A stretch of DNA of 64,000 nucleotides. Origin: Faucicola tetraodonis (GTDB lineage Bacteria; Pseudomonadota; Gammaproteobacteria; Pseudomonadales; Moraxellaceae). The stretch lies in assembly GCA_032017425.1 (NCBI GenBank), contig DALZPW010000008.1. One strand, 5' to 3'. This document shows positions 43,507-52,605 of this stretch, piece after piece. The stretch's first letter is position 1, and every line of letters begins with the position of its first letter. Under the pieces are notes generated by a model. It worked only from the letters and a program-made list of their open reading frames with translations, made no database searches and was not told the DNA's origin. Position numbers and translations under genes: made by a program.

Positions 43507-44706
43507 ATGGATAGCGCACAAACCACCCACCAAACTGGCAGTCAGACCACAAGTAGCCATCACGCCTTGCTGTGGGCAGGGGCAGCTGTATCAATCGCTG
43601 AGATTTTGACGGGCACCTACCTTGCGCCGTTGGGATGGGAGCGCGGCTTGTTAGCGATTGTCATTGGGCATATGATAGGTGGGGTGCTATTTTTTCTAGT
43701 GGGCTATATTGGGGCAACCCAACGCAAAAGTGCCATGGAAACGGTGAAGGGTAGTTTTGGTTTTCAAGGTGGGATGCTTTTTGCTTTGCTAAATCTTTTG
43801 CAATTGGTCGGTTGGACAGCCATCATGATTTATGATGGGGCATTGGCGGTCAATGGGATTTGGGCTATCGGACAAGCGGCCTGGTGTGGCGTAATTGGCG
43901 CACTGATTGTACTGTGGCTGTGGATGGGCAACCGCTTCTTTGGCAAAATCAATGCGTTGGCGGTAGCGGGGTTATTTATTTTAACGCTTATTTTGTCGTT
44001 TAAATTATTTAAGTTAGGCGCTGGGGATGTGGTAGCGACAAAAGACGTGGCAGCAGCGATGAGCTTTGGGGCAGCGGTTGAGCTCGCAGTCATTATGCCA
44101 TTATCATGGTTGCCACTGGTGAGTGATTATACGCGCCATGCGCAAAAACCTTTGCAAGCGACGCTCGTGAGCACCGTGAGCTATGGGGTGATGAGTGCGT
44201 GGATGTATGCGATTGGACTGGGCATGGCGTTGTATACCCAAACGTCGGATTTTGCCCAAATGCTATTACAGCTTGGATTGGGCGTGACTGGGTTATTGTT
44301 GATTGTACTTGCGACGGTGACAACCACGTTTTTGGATGCGTACTCGGCAGGCGTGTCGGGTGTCTCGCTGTGGCAAAAACTCCCAGAAAAAGGCTTGGCA
44401 ATTGGCATTACCCTCATCTGTGCCATCGCAGCGATGCTGTTTCCAATGGATGATATCACTGAATTTTTATACTTTTTAGGCTCAGTGTTTGCGCCAATGG
44501 CAGCCATTCAGATTGTGGACTTTTTTATTTTAAAAAATACCGGTATCAAACAGCGTTTTAATGTCAAAAATTTGATTGTCTGGGCGATTGGTTTTTGCTT
44601 GTACCGTTATTGGCTTGCCCATCCACTCGATATCGGGAATACCTTGCCGGTGATTATAGTGACGATGCTATTATGCTTCTTGGTTAATGTATTCACAAAA
44701 AAATAA
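43507..44706 (+). CDS. cytX: CytX-like permease of the NCS1 (cytosine/hydroxymethylpyrimidine) family
   Basis: A 399-residue inner-membrane transporter with about twelve hydrophobic segments. The N-terminal ISIAEILTGTYLAPLGW-like region (AVSIAEILTGTYLAP) and PLSWLPLVSDYTRHA near 220 match the CytX branch, predicted to import the thiamin precursor hydroxymethylpyrimidine. I saw no thiamin riboswitch upstream and no thi genes nearby, so another pyrimidine remains possible. The start is uncertain: ATGs at 43456 and 43507 are in frame; the latter is closer to the family length. Confidence 0.78.
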   Translation: MDSAQTTHQTGSQTTSSHHALLWAGAAVSIAEILTGTYLAPLGWERGLLAIVIGHMIGGVLFFLVGYIGATQRKSAMETVKGSFGFQGGMLFALLNLLQLVGWTAIMIYDGALAVNGIWAIGQAAWCGVIGALIVLWLWMGNRFFGKINALAVAGLFILTLILSFKLFKLGAGDVVATKDVAAAMSFGAAVELAVIMPLSWLPLVSDYTRHAQKPLQATLVSTVSYGVMSAWMYAIGLGMALYTQTSDFAQMLLQLGLGVTGLLLIVLATVTTTFLDAYSAGVSGVSLWQKLPEKGLAIGITLICAIAAMLFPMDDITEFLYFLGSVFAPMAAIQIVDFFILKNTGIKQRFNVKNLIVWAIGFCLYRYWLAHPLDIGNTLPVIIVTMLLCFLVNVFTKK

Positions 44707-44803
44707 TGCCGTCAGCCACGCTTAAACCAATTTTTTTATAGTCCAATTTTCTTAAAGTAGGGTTAATTGGTTGATTTAAGCCTTACACTCGCTATCAATA
44801 GCA

Positions 44804-44831
44804 AAAGCCCTGTCACAACGAACAGGGCTTT
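44804..44831. terminator. Hairpin between the permease and ydcH genes
   Basis: AAAGCCCTGT and ACAGGGCTTT pair around CACAACGA. T-runs are short on both sides; it probably serves both convergent genes. Confidence 0.75.
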
Positions 44832-44859
44832 AATCAAAAAATCGAATTTAGCTTAGAAC

Positions 44860-45084
44860 TTATTTGTTTTTATTGTCTTCTAAGATTTTGTAGATTTCAT
44901 CCTTTAATTGCAGTTTTTGTTTTTTTAATGCTTCAATTTCGTCGTCACGGCTGCCTGCTGCAACAGGATCTTTTTCTAGGTTAATGATTTGAGCATCTAA
45001 TTCGTTGTGTTTATCAAATAATTTTTCAAAGTGTTTATCAGAAGTTTTTAGTTTGCTAATAAGTTCGCGATGTTCTGGAAACAT
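44860..45084 (-). CDS. YdcH/DUF465 family protein
   Basis: A 74-residue, wholly helical protein: MFPEHRELISKLKTSDKHFE, then LFDKHNELDAQIINLE and a KKQKLQLKDEIYKIL tail. This is the common small YdcH family, whose role is unknown. A lysine-rich antiparallel coiled coil is likely. The insertion sequence lies about 200 bases upstream on the other side of its promoter and may have altered expression. Confidence 0.9.
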   Translation of the reverse strand: MFPEHRELISKLKTSDKHFEKLFDKHNELDAQIINLEKDPVAAGSRDDEIEALKKQKLQLKDEIYKILEDNKNK

Positions 45085-45286
45085 AGTCTTTTCCTTTTTT
45101 TGGTTGTATGTGAAAAATAATGCAAAGGGGTCAATACATAAGACAAATTTGATTGAGTTTGTTTATTGCATTTGTCTTATTAGCATTGTAACGAAAAATT
45201 GTAGGGTTGACTATACGCTAATCGTTAACAATTGGTGATAGGGAAAAAGCCACACTATCAATGGATTGAAGTAATTTATGTATTAA

Positions 45287-46268
45287 TACCCCACTCTCAA
45301 CTTGAAATAAGCAAATCAAACTGAAGAGGCGGGTTACCAAGTTTTTTGTTGAGTACAAAGCACAGATTGTGTGAAAGAATCTTACGAATCAATCGATGAG
45401 ACAAATGCCATAAATCTCTTGCTCGTACCCTTTGTATATTAAATCGTTCTGATAGCTGACCAATGACTGTTTCAACGATACGGCGGGCTTTCATCAGCCG
45501 TCTTACCACAGGTTTGGGTCTATCCTCTTTCATATTAGCTCTGAGTGGCGTTTGTAAATCCACGCCTTGAGCGTCGTAGTACGATGTCAGACTAGGGCTG
45601 ATATACCCTTTATCAGCGCCAAGTAGCCCATGAATATGAGTGGTGATTTCTGGGGCAACCGCTCTTTCATCAACATTGGCAGGAGCAAAGGTAAAGCCTT
45701 TAATCATGCCCGATAAGTTAACAAGCAAATGTCCCTCAAAGCCATAGTATCTCTCTTGCTTAGCCGCACAGTAGCTAAAAGCCGCTAAGTCTTGATAGTT
45801 TTTATGCCGATAAGCGCGTCCATAATGACAGACGGGTATCGGAAAGCCATCCATAAAATGGATGTTGTCACGGCCCTCAAGTTCACTGACTTTATCTTGT
45901 ATCTGCTGTTTGACTTGCCACAGATTGGCGCAGTGCTTTGCGAAGTTAGGGTATGAGCCGATGGCTGGAAACCAGTCTTGCCAATGCTGGGTAAAGTATT
46001 GCCAAATTTGTTTGTCTTGATCTAGGTGTAAAAATTCACCGACCATCTCCATGCAAATAACCTCAGGATCACTTAGCTTTGGCGCGTAACCTGCACTTCG
46101 CAAGGGTTTGGTGACGACTATTTTGTAATATTGCTCTACCATTAAATAGATATTTATGATAAATTCGTCTATGGGCATCTCACAACTCCATTGTATTCTT
46201 GGTCGAAAACAATAGATTAGTGAGGTGCTCTTCTTTTTTCAATCACTTTCGAAGTTGAGAGTGGGGTA
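45287..46268. mobile_element. Complete IS982-family insertion sequence (982 bp)
   Basis: The ends carry TACCCCACTCTCAACTT at 45287-45303 and its exact inverse at 46252-46268. TTAA flanks both sides (45283-45286, 46269-46272) and could be the target duplication, although because TTAA is a palindrome it could equally extend the inverted repeat. The size, 982 bp, equals the family type size. One intact transposase reads on the minus strand. The element sits between ydcH and an alkyl sulfatase gene. Confidence 0.93.
45297..46178 (-). CDS. IS982-family transposase
   Basis: A 293-residue DDE transposase that looks intact. Visible catalytic regions: HFMDGFPIPVCHYGRAYRH (first D), LLGADKGYISPSL (second D) and KARRIVETVIGQLSERF (E). 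The N-terminal region KLSDPEVICMEMVGEFLHLD is typical for IS982. It nearly fills the element, its stop lying within the left inverted repeat. The element is probably still mobile. Confidence 0.95.
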   Translation of the reverse strand: MPIDEFIINIYLMVEQYYKIVVTKPLRSAGYAPKLSDPEVICMEMVGEFLHLDQDKQIWQYFTQHWQDWFPAIGSYPNFAKHCANLWQVKQQIQDKVSELEGRDNIHFMDGFPIPVCHYGRAYRHKNYQDLAAFSYCAAKQERYYGFEGHLLVNLSGMIKGFTFAPANVDERAVAPEITTHIHGLLGADKGYISPSLTSYYDAQGVDLQTPLRANMKEDRPKPVVRRLMKARRIVETVIGQLSERFNIQRVRARDLWHLSHRLIRKILSHNLCFVLNKKLGNPPLQFDLLISS

Positions 46269-46318
46269 TTAAATGATCGTAATTAATTTTAACCTGCCAT
46301 TCATAAAAGGAATTTATT

Positions 46319-48385
46319 ATGGTAATAATCAGCCATAAAAAAAACACAGTTAATAATCTTCGTCATTCAAAAGAGTTGTTATTACTTTGTAGCAGTATGC
46401 TACTAATAGCTTGTAGCTCAGCACCTGCGCGTACAGGAACAGTGACTAGTGTAAGCGGTGATAATCGCGCCCCTACGACCGCTACCATCAAAGCTAATAG
46501 TCAGGTCGCCAAACAATTAAACCTTAACGATCAGCAAGATTTCACAGACGCGCGTCGCGGACTTATCGCCAGTCCTAAAGATTTGAAAATCCCATCCTCT
46601 AAAGACGCCTCGAAGAACGTCTGGAATATGAGTGCTTATGATTTTATAGAAGGTGAGGCTCCTGCTACAGTCAATCCTAGCCTGTGGCGACAAGCTCAGC
46701 TCAATAATATTCAAGGACTATTCGAGGTAACACCAGGTATTTATCAAGTTCGCGGTTTTGATTTATCTAACATGACGTTAATCAAAGGCGATAGTGGCTG
46801 GATTATTATTGATACGATGACCTCAAAAGAAACCGCGCGCTATGCTTATGACTTCGCTATGCAGCATCTAGCTAAGCGCTATCCGAATACAACCAACGTC
46901 AGTGCTATTTTATTTACGCATAGTCATGTTGATCACTTCGGCGGAGTATTAGGCATTGTTAGTCAGCAAGATATTGAGCGTAAGAAAATTCCAATTATTG
47001 CACCTGCTGGGTTTATAGAAGAAGCGACCAGCGAAAATATCATTGCTGGTAATGCTATGCTACGCCGCGCCGTTTACATGTACGGCAAAGACTTGGCGCG
47101 TGATGAATTCGGTCATATCGATACTGGCTTAGGAAAGAGCCCAGCTTTTGGAGAGGTCAGTATTACCAAGCCTACGGTATTAATTGATCGCACTCCTACT
47201 AAACTAAATATAGATGGCGTCAAGTTCGAGTTTCAGTACACGCCTGAGTCAGAAGCTCCAGCAGAACTAACCTTCTATCTACCAGAATACAAGGCTTTTG
47301 GCGGTGCAGAATTGGTGTCACGAAATATGCATAATCTGTATACGCTACGCGGTGCAAAGGTACGTGATGCTTTGAAATGGAGCGGTTATATAGAAGAGGC
47401 GCGTAATATATTTGGTGATGCCGATATCTATTTCGGTAGTCATCATTGGCCTATGTGGGGGCAAGACAATATTCAGAAATTCTTAAAGCAACAGCGCGAT
47501 ACTTATAAATTTATTCACGATCAGAGCGTGCGCCGTATGAATAAAGGTATGACACCAGGCGAGATCGCTGAAGATATTACTTTGCCTACTAGTTTGTCGC
47601 AGGAATTCTATAATCGCGAGTATTATGGCACAGTAAAACATAATGCACGTGCTGTCTACCAAGGTTATTTAGGATGGTACGATGGTAATCCTGCCCATTT
47701 AGATCCGTTACCTGATCCACAACGTGCTACCGCTTACGTCGATCTAGCTGGTGGTAGTAATAATGTATTATTAAAAGCGCAAAAAGCCTTTGATGAGGGT
47801 AACTATCGCTGGGCCGCTGAGCTATTGAATCATTTGGTATCGGTTGAACCCAAAAACATAGTAGCGCGCGAGCTGCTAGCGCGTAGCTATGATCAATTAG
47901 GCTATCAAGCGGAATCAGGACCGTGGCGTGATGTTTATTTGACCGGTGCTTTAGAGTTACGTCAAGGAACATCCAACACCAGCGTGAATCTTGCCGCTAC
48001 TAAAGACCTATTATTACAAACGCCAGTCTCTAACTTTTTCGATACTTTAGCTGTGCGTTTAAAATCAGAAGATGCAGCTAATAAAGACACTAAGATAGTG
48101 ATTAATTTTACGGATCTAAATGAAAGCCATCTCTTATGGATTGAGAACTCAGTGCTCCATCATCGTTTAGTTGATGATTCTAAGCCAGTAGAAGAGAAGG
48201 TTAATGCTACGTTGAATTTACCTCATGCTATGTTTGTCGATTTATTAGTAGGTGAAACAGATTTTAAAGGTATGTTGTTATCTAAAGAGTCTAAGGTTGA
48301 CGGTAATCCACTTGGCTTGATAGGCTTCTTTAGATTGTTTGAGAAGCCTAATTCTTCATTTGGTATAGTGTTGCCAGATGAGTAA
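46319..48385 (+). CDS. Alkyl sulfatase (SdsA-like) metallo-beta-lactamase-fold lipoprotein
   Basis: A 688-residue hydrolase of primary alkyl sulfates such as SDS. It has a lipoprotein signal (lipobox LLIAC, Cys near 32), so it is envelope-anchored. The zinc motif THSHVDHFGG lies near 200, with a further site in EYTPESEAPAE-type sequence (TPESEAPAELTFYLPEYKAF) and SHHWPMWG near 378. A helical dimerisation domain (about 390-545) and an SCP2-like C-terminus (about 555-688) follow, as in Pseudomonas SdsA1. It begins 51 bases after the insertion sequence with AAAGGAA as ribosome site. Codon use looks different from its neighbours, suggesting acquisition. Confidence 0.92.
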   Translation: MVIISHKKNTVNNLRHSKELLLLCSSMLLIACSSAPARTGTVTSVSGDNRAPTTATIKANSQVAKQLNLNDQQDFTDARRGLIASPKDLKIPSSKDASKNVWNMSAYDFIEGEAPATVNPSLWRQAQLNNIQGLFEVTPGIYQVRGFDLSNMTLIKGDSGWIIIDTMTSKETARYAYDFAMQHLAKRYPNTTNVSAILFTHSHVDHFGGVLGIVSQQDIERKKIPIIAPAGFIEEATSENIIAGNAMLRRAVYMYGKDLARDEFGHIDTGLGKSPAFGEVSITKPTVLIDRTPTKLNIDGVKFEFQYTPESEAPAELTFYLPEYKAFGGAELVSRNMHNLYTLRGAKVRDALKWSGYIEEARNIFGDADIYFGSHHWPMWGQDNIQKFLKQQRDTYKFIHDQSVRRMNKGMTPGEIAEDITLPTSLSQEFYNREYYGTVKHNARAVYQGYLGWYDGNPAHLDPLPDPQRATAYVDLAGGSNNVLLKAQKAFDEGNYRWAAELLNHLVSVEPKNIVARELLARSYDQLGYQAESGPWRDVYLTGALELRQGTSNTSVNLAATKDLLLQTPVSNFFDTLAVRLKSEDAANKDTKIVINFTDLNESHLLWIENSVLHHRLVDDSKPVEEKVNATLNLPHAMFVDLLVGETDFKGMLLSKESKVDGNPLGLIGFFRLFEKPNSSFGIVLPDE

Positions 48386-48405
48386 GGCAGCTTGTTTTCG
48401 ACTAT

Positions 48406-48444
48406 AACTATTAAGGCCTTGCTAACAGCAAGGCCTTAATAGTT
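48406..48444. terminator. Perfect 17-bp bidirectional terminator
   Basis: AACTATTAAGGCCTTGC pairs exactly with GCAAGGCCTTAATAGTT around TAACA, between the convergent sulfatase and CoiA-like genes. Confidence 0.88.
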
Positions 48445-48461
48445 ATATATATTTTATTATC

Positions 48462-49352
48462 TCATTGCTTGGGTGAACTATCCATTTCTTGTAGTCGTTG
48501 AAAGACGGTGTCTGAAAATGGTTTGAAGTAATTCCATGACTTATATTTTTGATTGTACTGACCACCGCCTTCGTTACGCCATTGCTTTAGTATCTCAATG
48601 ACATCATGGTTGTAGGTCACACACTTGATAGACATCATGCCTGAATTAAAGACCCTGACATCTACCCAAGCATGGTTGACGGTAAAGCGATAGATGGTAT
48701 AGCCTTTATCAAAGCTTCCGTTGCTATTCTCATCAGTACTGCTCTGGCAATTATAAAGAGGCTCAGGTGATGGTGTAGGGGCTATTGTTAATGATTTCGG
48801 TGCTGGAAATATCCACTGCTTATTACTGACACAGTCTAGAATATAATCTTTGGCTTCCTCACTTGGCAACTCAATACCTTGTGTGAGGATTTCTCTCAAA
48901 TCGATCTCAACGGTCTTAATACCTAATTGCTTAATAAAATCTGCTTTATCAGTATCGATGAAAGAAGTCACAGCAACTTCAATAAACATCATTTCTCCGT
49001 CAACCGTTGCGACTATATCAGGTCGAATACAGCCAACAGCTTGCTCTTCGATTAGTTGATCAAACTCCCAAGTTTTATCTTCACTATTTTCGTCATCAGG
49101 TAGTGATGGTAGTGTTAAATATTTCTCTTCCATAATGACTTGCTTAGCAAACTTGTGTAGGATACTTTCAGGGTGAATCGTGCAGCTTTCTTTATTACTT
49201 AGATGCGAGAAGTGATGCTCATTTTTCTCACCTTTACGAGCCACCACAGGTTCCGCGCATTCAAAGCAAAAACACATACAAGCCAGCCCTCGCTCGACTT
49301 GCTTAACATTGACGATTTGCTTCTGCTCATTAACAGCAATTGACATAGACAT
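48462..49352 (-). CDS. CoiA-like protein (zinc-finger plus nuclease-like domain)
   Basis: A 296-residue protein. The N-terminus has cysteines CMCFCFECAEPV followed by ARKGEKNEHHFSH, as in competence protein CoiA and related helicase/nuclease-associated proteins. The middle has RPDIVATVDGEMMFIEVAVT, a PD-(D/E)xK-like nuclease pattern in which the usual final Lys is not obvious. The C-terminal 100 residues (YRFTVNHAWVDVRVFNSGMM, WRNEGGGQYNQKYKSW) are unrecognised. The ATG at 49352 has AAGGA nine bases upstream. Such genes often sit on mobile DNA; here it follows the insertion sequence and sulfatase. A role in DNA uptake or defence is speculation. Confidence 0.7.
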   Translation of the reverse strand: MSMSIAVNEQKQIVNVKQVERGLACMCFCFECAEPVVARKGEKNEHHFSHLSNKESCTIHPESILHKFAKQVIMEEKYLTLPSLPDDENSEDKTWEFDQLIEEQAVGCIRPDIVATVDGEMMFIEVAVTSFIDTDKADFIKQLGIKTVEIDLREILTQGIELPSEEAKDYILDCVSNKQWIFPAPKSLTIAPTPSPEPLYNCQSSTDENSNGSFDKGYTIYRFTVNHAWVDVRVFNSGMMSIKCVTYNHDVIEILKQWRNEGGGQYNQKYKSWNYFKPFSDTVFQRLQEMDSSPKQ

Positions 49353-49463
49353 AGTTACCATCCTTTTGTTAGTTGGTTAGGAGTGAGGTAACTATGCGAT
49401 AAAATTTGATCTTGAAATAGGCTGCTATAGGGATGTTAATAGGGGTTTAATCGGTGCAATTAT

Positions 49464-49601
49464 ATGGAAAACAATCACTTAGTAGTATTCAATGAACTGC
49501 ATGATCAGCTGATGAATTATCCCCGTGATACGCTTTGGGATACGTATTTAAAGATTATCGTCAGCGAGCAGCTAAGAAAAATTGAGTATTCGGAGTATTA
49601 A
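49464..49601 (+). CDS. Possible 45-residue hypothetical protein
   Basis: A short frame reading MENNHLVVFNELHDQLMNYP and ending in RKIEYSEY. The predicted peptide is acidic, soluble and helical, with natural-looking composition, but there is no clear ribosome site and no family I recognise. It lies divergent to the CoiA-like gene and may belong to the same acquired segment. The rest of the 385-base gap before ahpF is AT-rich and shows no other gene. Confidence 0.4.
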   Translation: MENNHLVVFNELHDQLMNYPRDTLWDTYLKIIVSEQLRKIEYSEY

Positions 49602-49737
49602 TATTTTGTTATATAAAATAATAAACGTTTTGTTTTTTAAAACATAGCTATCAACTTTCTCACATTGTCAAAGCCTGCAAAAATCACAATAATAAGGTTA
49701 ACAAAATGACTTACCCAATGACTAGAAGGAAAATGCC

Positions 49738-51321
49738 ATGTTAGATCAAGGTTTATTAGATGCAGTGAAAAGTTATAGCGAACGTATGACTCGCCCGATT
49801 GAGTTTGTGTTGGGTGAGGGTGAACATGAACAGCGCGCTGAACTGGTGGATTTTTTGACCCAAATTGCAGGCACTACTGATAAGATTAGTTTGAGTCAAC
49901 AATTCGATGCCAATCTATCACCGATGAGTTTTAAAATCCGTAGCCAAGACAAAGATACGGGTATCATTTTTAGTGGTATTCCAGGTGGTCACGAATTTAC
50001 CTCATTGATTTTGGCGATTTTACAATCAGGTGGTAGTGAACTCAAACTTGACCCAGGTATTCAAAATATCATTAAGGCGATTAAACAACCGCTAAAATTT
50101 GAAACTTTCGTCTCGTTGTCTTGCCACAACTGTCCTGACGTGGTGCAAGCGCTAAACCAATTTGCGTTACTCAATGACAACATCAGCAATGAAATGATTG
50201 ATGGTGGTGTGTTCCAAGACATGATTAACGAGCGCAATATCCAAGGCGTACCTGCGGTATATTTAAATGGCAAACCTTTTGCCAATGGTAAAATTGACAC
50301 TGCCAAACTCATTGAGAAACTGCAACAGCAATATCCAGATTTGATGAGTGGTGCCGCAGCAGCCGAACAGCTTGAGCAGCAAGATGTGACCATCATCGGT
50401 GGCGGACCTGCGGGTGTGGCGGCAGCCATTTATGTGGCACGTAAAGGCTTAAAAGTGACCATGGTAGCTGATCGTATCGGTGGGCAAGTGAAAGATACCC
50501 AAGATATCGAAAACTTGATTTCAATCCCATTGACCAATGGTAATGAATTATCTGCCAATTTTGTCAAACATATTACCGCTTATAGTATCACGGTTAAAGA
50601 AATGGTAAGCGTGACATCCATCACCGAAAATTCTGCACAAATAAATGAGCAAGGCGAGGATAAGCTAACCTACCAAATTACCTTGAATACGGGTGAAAGT
50701 TTTAGTACTCGTGCGATTATCGTAGCGACGGGGGCAAAATGGCGTAAGCTTAACATCAAAGGTGAAGATGAAAATATCGGTAGTGGCGTCGCATATTGTC
50801 CGCACTGTGATGGTCCGTTCTTTAAAGGCAAAGACGTGGCAGTTGTGGGCGGCGGTAACTCAGGGATTGAAGCGGCAATTGACTTGGCAGGCATTGTCAA
50901 ACACGTGACAGTGTTAGAATTTGCTGACACGCTCAAAGCAGACCAAGTATTGATTAATAAAGCCAAAGAGCGCGATAATATCGATATCATGACAAGTGTA
51001 GCGAGCCAAGAGATTAAAGCAACTGATGGTAAAGTCAGTTCGCTAATTTACCAAGACCGTACCACCGGTGAAAACAAAGAATTGCCATTATCTGCTATCT
51101 TTGTGCAAATCGGACTGGTGCCAAACTCGGAAGTGGTCAAAGATTTGGTACAGGTGACCAAATTTGGTGAAATTGAAATCAATGAGAAATGCCAAACCAA
51201 CAAACCCGGAATTTTTGCCTGTGGTGATGTCACTACCGTGCCGTTTAAGCAAATTAATATTGCGATGGGCGAAGGTAGTAAAGCGGCACTCAGTGCGTTT
51301 GAATACCTTATGTTGCAATAA
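49738..51321 (+). CDS. ahpF: Alkyl hydroperoxide reductase subunit F
   Basis: A 527-residue flavoprotein disulfide reductase that regenerates AhpC. The N-terminal thioredoxin-like domain has SCHNCPDVV (near 130); the FAD motif IIGGGPAGVAAAIY starts near 218; the thioredoxin-reductase-like active site is CPHCDGP (near 350); a second dinucleotide motif VVGGGNSGIEAAID follows, and GIFACGDVT closes the FAD site. GAAGGAAAA precedes the ATG. It is normally adjacent to ahpC; here 6.4 kb with an insertion sequence lies between. Confidence 0.96.
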   Translation: MLDQGLLDAVKSYSERMTRPIEFVLGEGEHEQRAELVDFLTQIAGTTDKISLSQQFDANLSPMSFKIRSQDKDTGIIFSGIPGGHEFTSLILAILQSGGSELKLDPGIQNIIKAIKQPLKFETFVSLSCHNCPDVVQALNQFALLNDNISNEMIDGGVFQDMINERNIQGVPAVYLNGKPFANGKIDTAKLIEKLQQQYPDLMSGAAAAEQLEQQDVTIIGGGPAGVAAAIYVARKGLKVTMVADRIGGQVKDTQDIENLISIPLTNGNELSANFVKHITAYSITVKEMVSVTSITENSAQINEQGEDKLTYQITLNTGESFSTRAIIVATGAKWRKLNIKGEDENIGSGVAYCPHCDGPFFKGKDVAVVGGGNSGIEAAIDLAGIVKHVTVLEFADTLKADQVLINKAKERDNIDIMTSVASQEIKATDGKVSSLIYQDRTTGENKELPLSAIFVQIGLVPNSEVVKDLVQVTKFGEIEINEKCQTNKPGIFACGDVTTVPFKQINIAMGEGSKAALSAFEYLMLQ

Positions 51322-51355
51322 TTTTTCACCTTTTTTTTTAGTTATTTTTCAAAAA

Positions 51356-51386
51356 AAGCCAAACCTCATAGTTTGGCTTTTTTTTT
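51356..51386 (+). terminator. Terminator of ahpF
   Basis: AAGCCAAAC and GTTTGGCTT pair around CTCATA, followed by a long T-run. Confidence 0.9.
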
Positions 51387-51430
51387 GGCGGCTAATTTTT
51401 TTTGGCGAGTAACTTTTTTTGGCGGGCAAT
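51378..51430 (+). repeat. Three T-tract/GGCG tandem units after the ahpF terminator
   Basis: Three units of 17-18 bases, T7-T9 then GGCG then a short A-ending tail, start at 51378, 51396 and 51414. They copy the terminator's T-run. Confidence 0.75.
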
Positions 51431-51531
51431 ATGGTGTTGCCTTGTCAGTCTATATTGGTGCGGTAGGCATACTACCCAAAATCCGCTACAATAACTTGCA
51501 AACTATTAATAGCGATTTAAAGGAATAAATC

Positions 51532-52434
51532 ATGACAACAGCAAATACTTCATCCATCAAGCAGGTCACGGTAGCCGGCGGCGGCGTACTGGGTTCTCAA
51601 ATCGCCATGCAAAACGCCTTTTTTGGCTTTAACGTCACAATCTTTGATAAAGAACCCGAAAAGGTCAAAGAGCGCATCGCAAAACTCATGCCCATCTACG
51701 CCAAATTCTATGACAAAAGCCCAGTACAAGCCCAAGTAATCACCCATGCGATTCGCTATGTGACTGACTTAGGCGAAGCAGTGGCACAGGCTGATTTGGT
51801 GATCGAAGCCTTACCAGAAATCCTTGATATCAAAAATGAATTTTATAAAGCGCTGGCAAAGGTAGCCCCTAGCCACACGATTTTTGCCAGTAACAGCTCA
51901 ACGTTGATTCCTAGCCAAATGGTCGAGGCTACAGGTCGCCCCGATAAATTTTTGGCGTTACACTTTGCCAACCGTATCTGGGTGAACAACACCGCAGAAG
52001 TCATGGGCTCAGCGCATACCGACCCTGCGGTATTTGACAGCATTGTTGCTTATGCCAAAGCCATTGGCATGGTGGCGTTACCACTCAATAAAGAACAGCC
52101 TGGCTATATCTTAAATACCCTATTAGTGCCTTTTTTAAATGCCGGCATGCACTTGTATGCCAATGACATTGCCGATCCCCAGACCGTTGACAAAACCTGG
52201 ATGATTGGCACAGGCGCACCGATGGGACCGTTTGCCATGATGGATATCGTAGGGGTTAATACCATTGTTAATATCAGCCAGCAAAAAGCCAAAACAGGCT
52301 CAAAAACTGCCGAGCGATTTATCCAAAAACTGCAAACCGAACTGATCGATAAAGGTCGCACAGGGTTTGAAGTGGGGAAGGGTTTTTATGATTATCCAAA
52401 CCCGGCTTATAAAGACCCTGATTTTTTAAAATAA
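51532..52434 (+). CDS. 3-hydroxyacyl-CoA (3-hydroxybutyryl-CoA) dehydrogenase
   Basis: A 300-residue soluble dehydrogenase. The NAD motif is VTVAGGGVLGSQIAMQNA; the HAD signature HFANRIWVNNTAEVMG includes the catalytic His, and ASNSSTL and TGAPMGPFAMMDIVGV complete the family. It oxidises 3-hydroxyacyl-CoA or, in reverse, could supply 3-hydroxybutyryl-CoA. AAAGGAA precedes the ATG. It is monocistronic, with a terminator downstream. A 14-base duplication (TTTAAAAGTCAGTA/TTTGAAAGTCAGTA, 52447-52474) follows its stop. Confidence 0.92.
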   Translation: MTTANTSSIKQVTVAGGGVLGSQIAMQNAFFGFNVTIFDKEPEKVKERIAKLMPIYAKFYDKSPVQAQVITHAIRYVTDLGEAVAQADLVIEALPEILDIKNEFYKALAKVAPSHTIFASNSSTLIPSQMVEATGRPDKFLALHFANRIWVNNTAEVMGSAHTDPAVFDSIVAYAKAIGMVALPLNKEQPGYILNTLLVPFLNAGMHLYANDIADPQTVDKTWMIGTGAPMGPFAMMDIVGVNTIVNISQQKAKTGSKTAERFIQKLQTELIDKGRTGFEVGKGFYDYPNPAYKDPDFLK

Positions 52435-52482
52435 GCGTCAAAAAAGTTTAAAAGTCAGTATTTGAAAGTCAGTAGATGACAA

Positions 52483-52513
52483 AAGCCCATTGACCTAACA
52501 TGGGCTTGGTTTT
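52483..52513 (+). terminator. Terminator of the hydroxyacyl-CoA dehydrogenase gene
   Basis: AAGCCCAT and ATGGGCTT pair around TGACCTAAC, followed by GGTTTTTT. Confidence 0.85.
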
Positions 52514-52605
52514 TTATCTTTTATTGCGGCAGCACCCACCGCTAGCACTTGCCAAAGCCAACAATTTACCCCAAAATGATAAAAAATTGTTGCCAAAAAT
52601 CCCCG

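Noticed and set aside
45287..49737. Integrated prophage or integrative element
   Set aside because: No integrase, no attachment repeats and no phage genes; only one insertion sequence and a few accessory genes.
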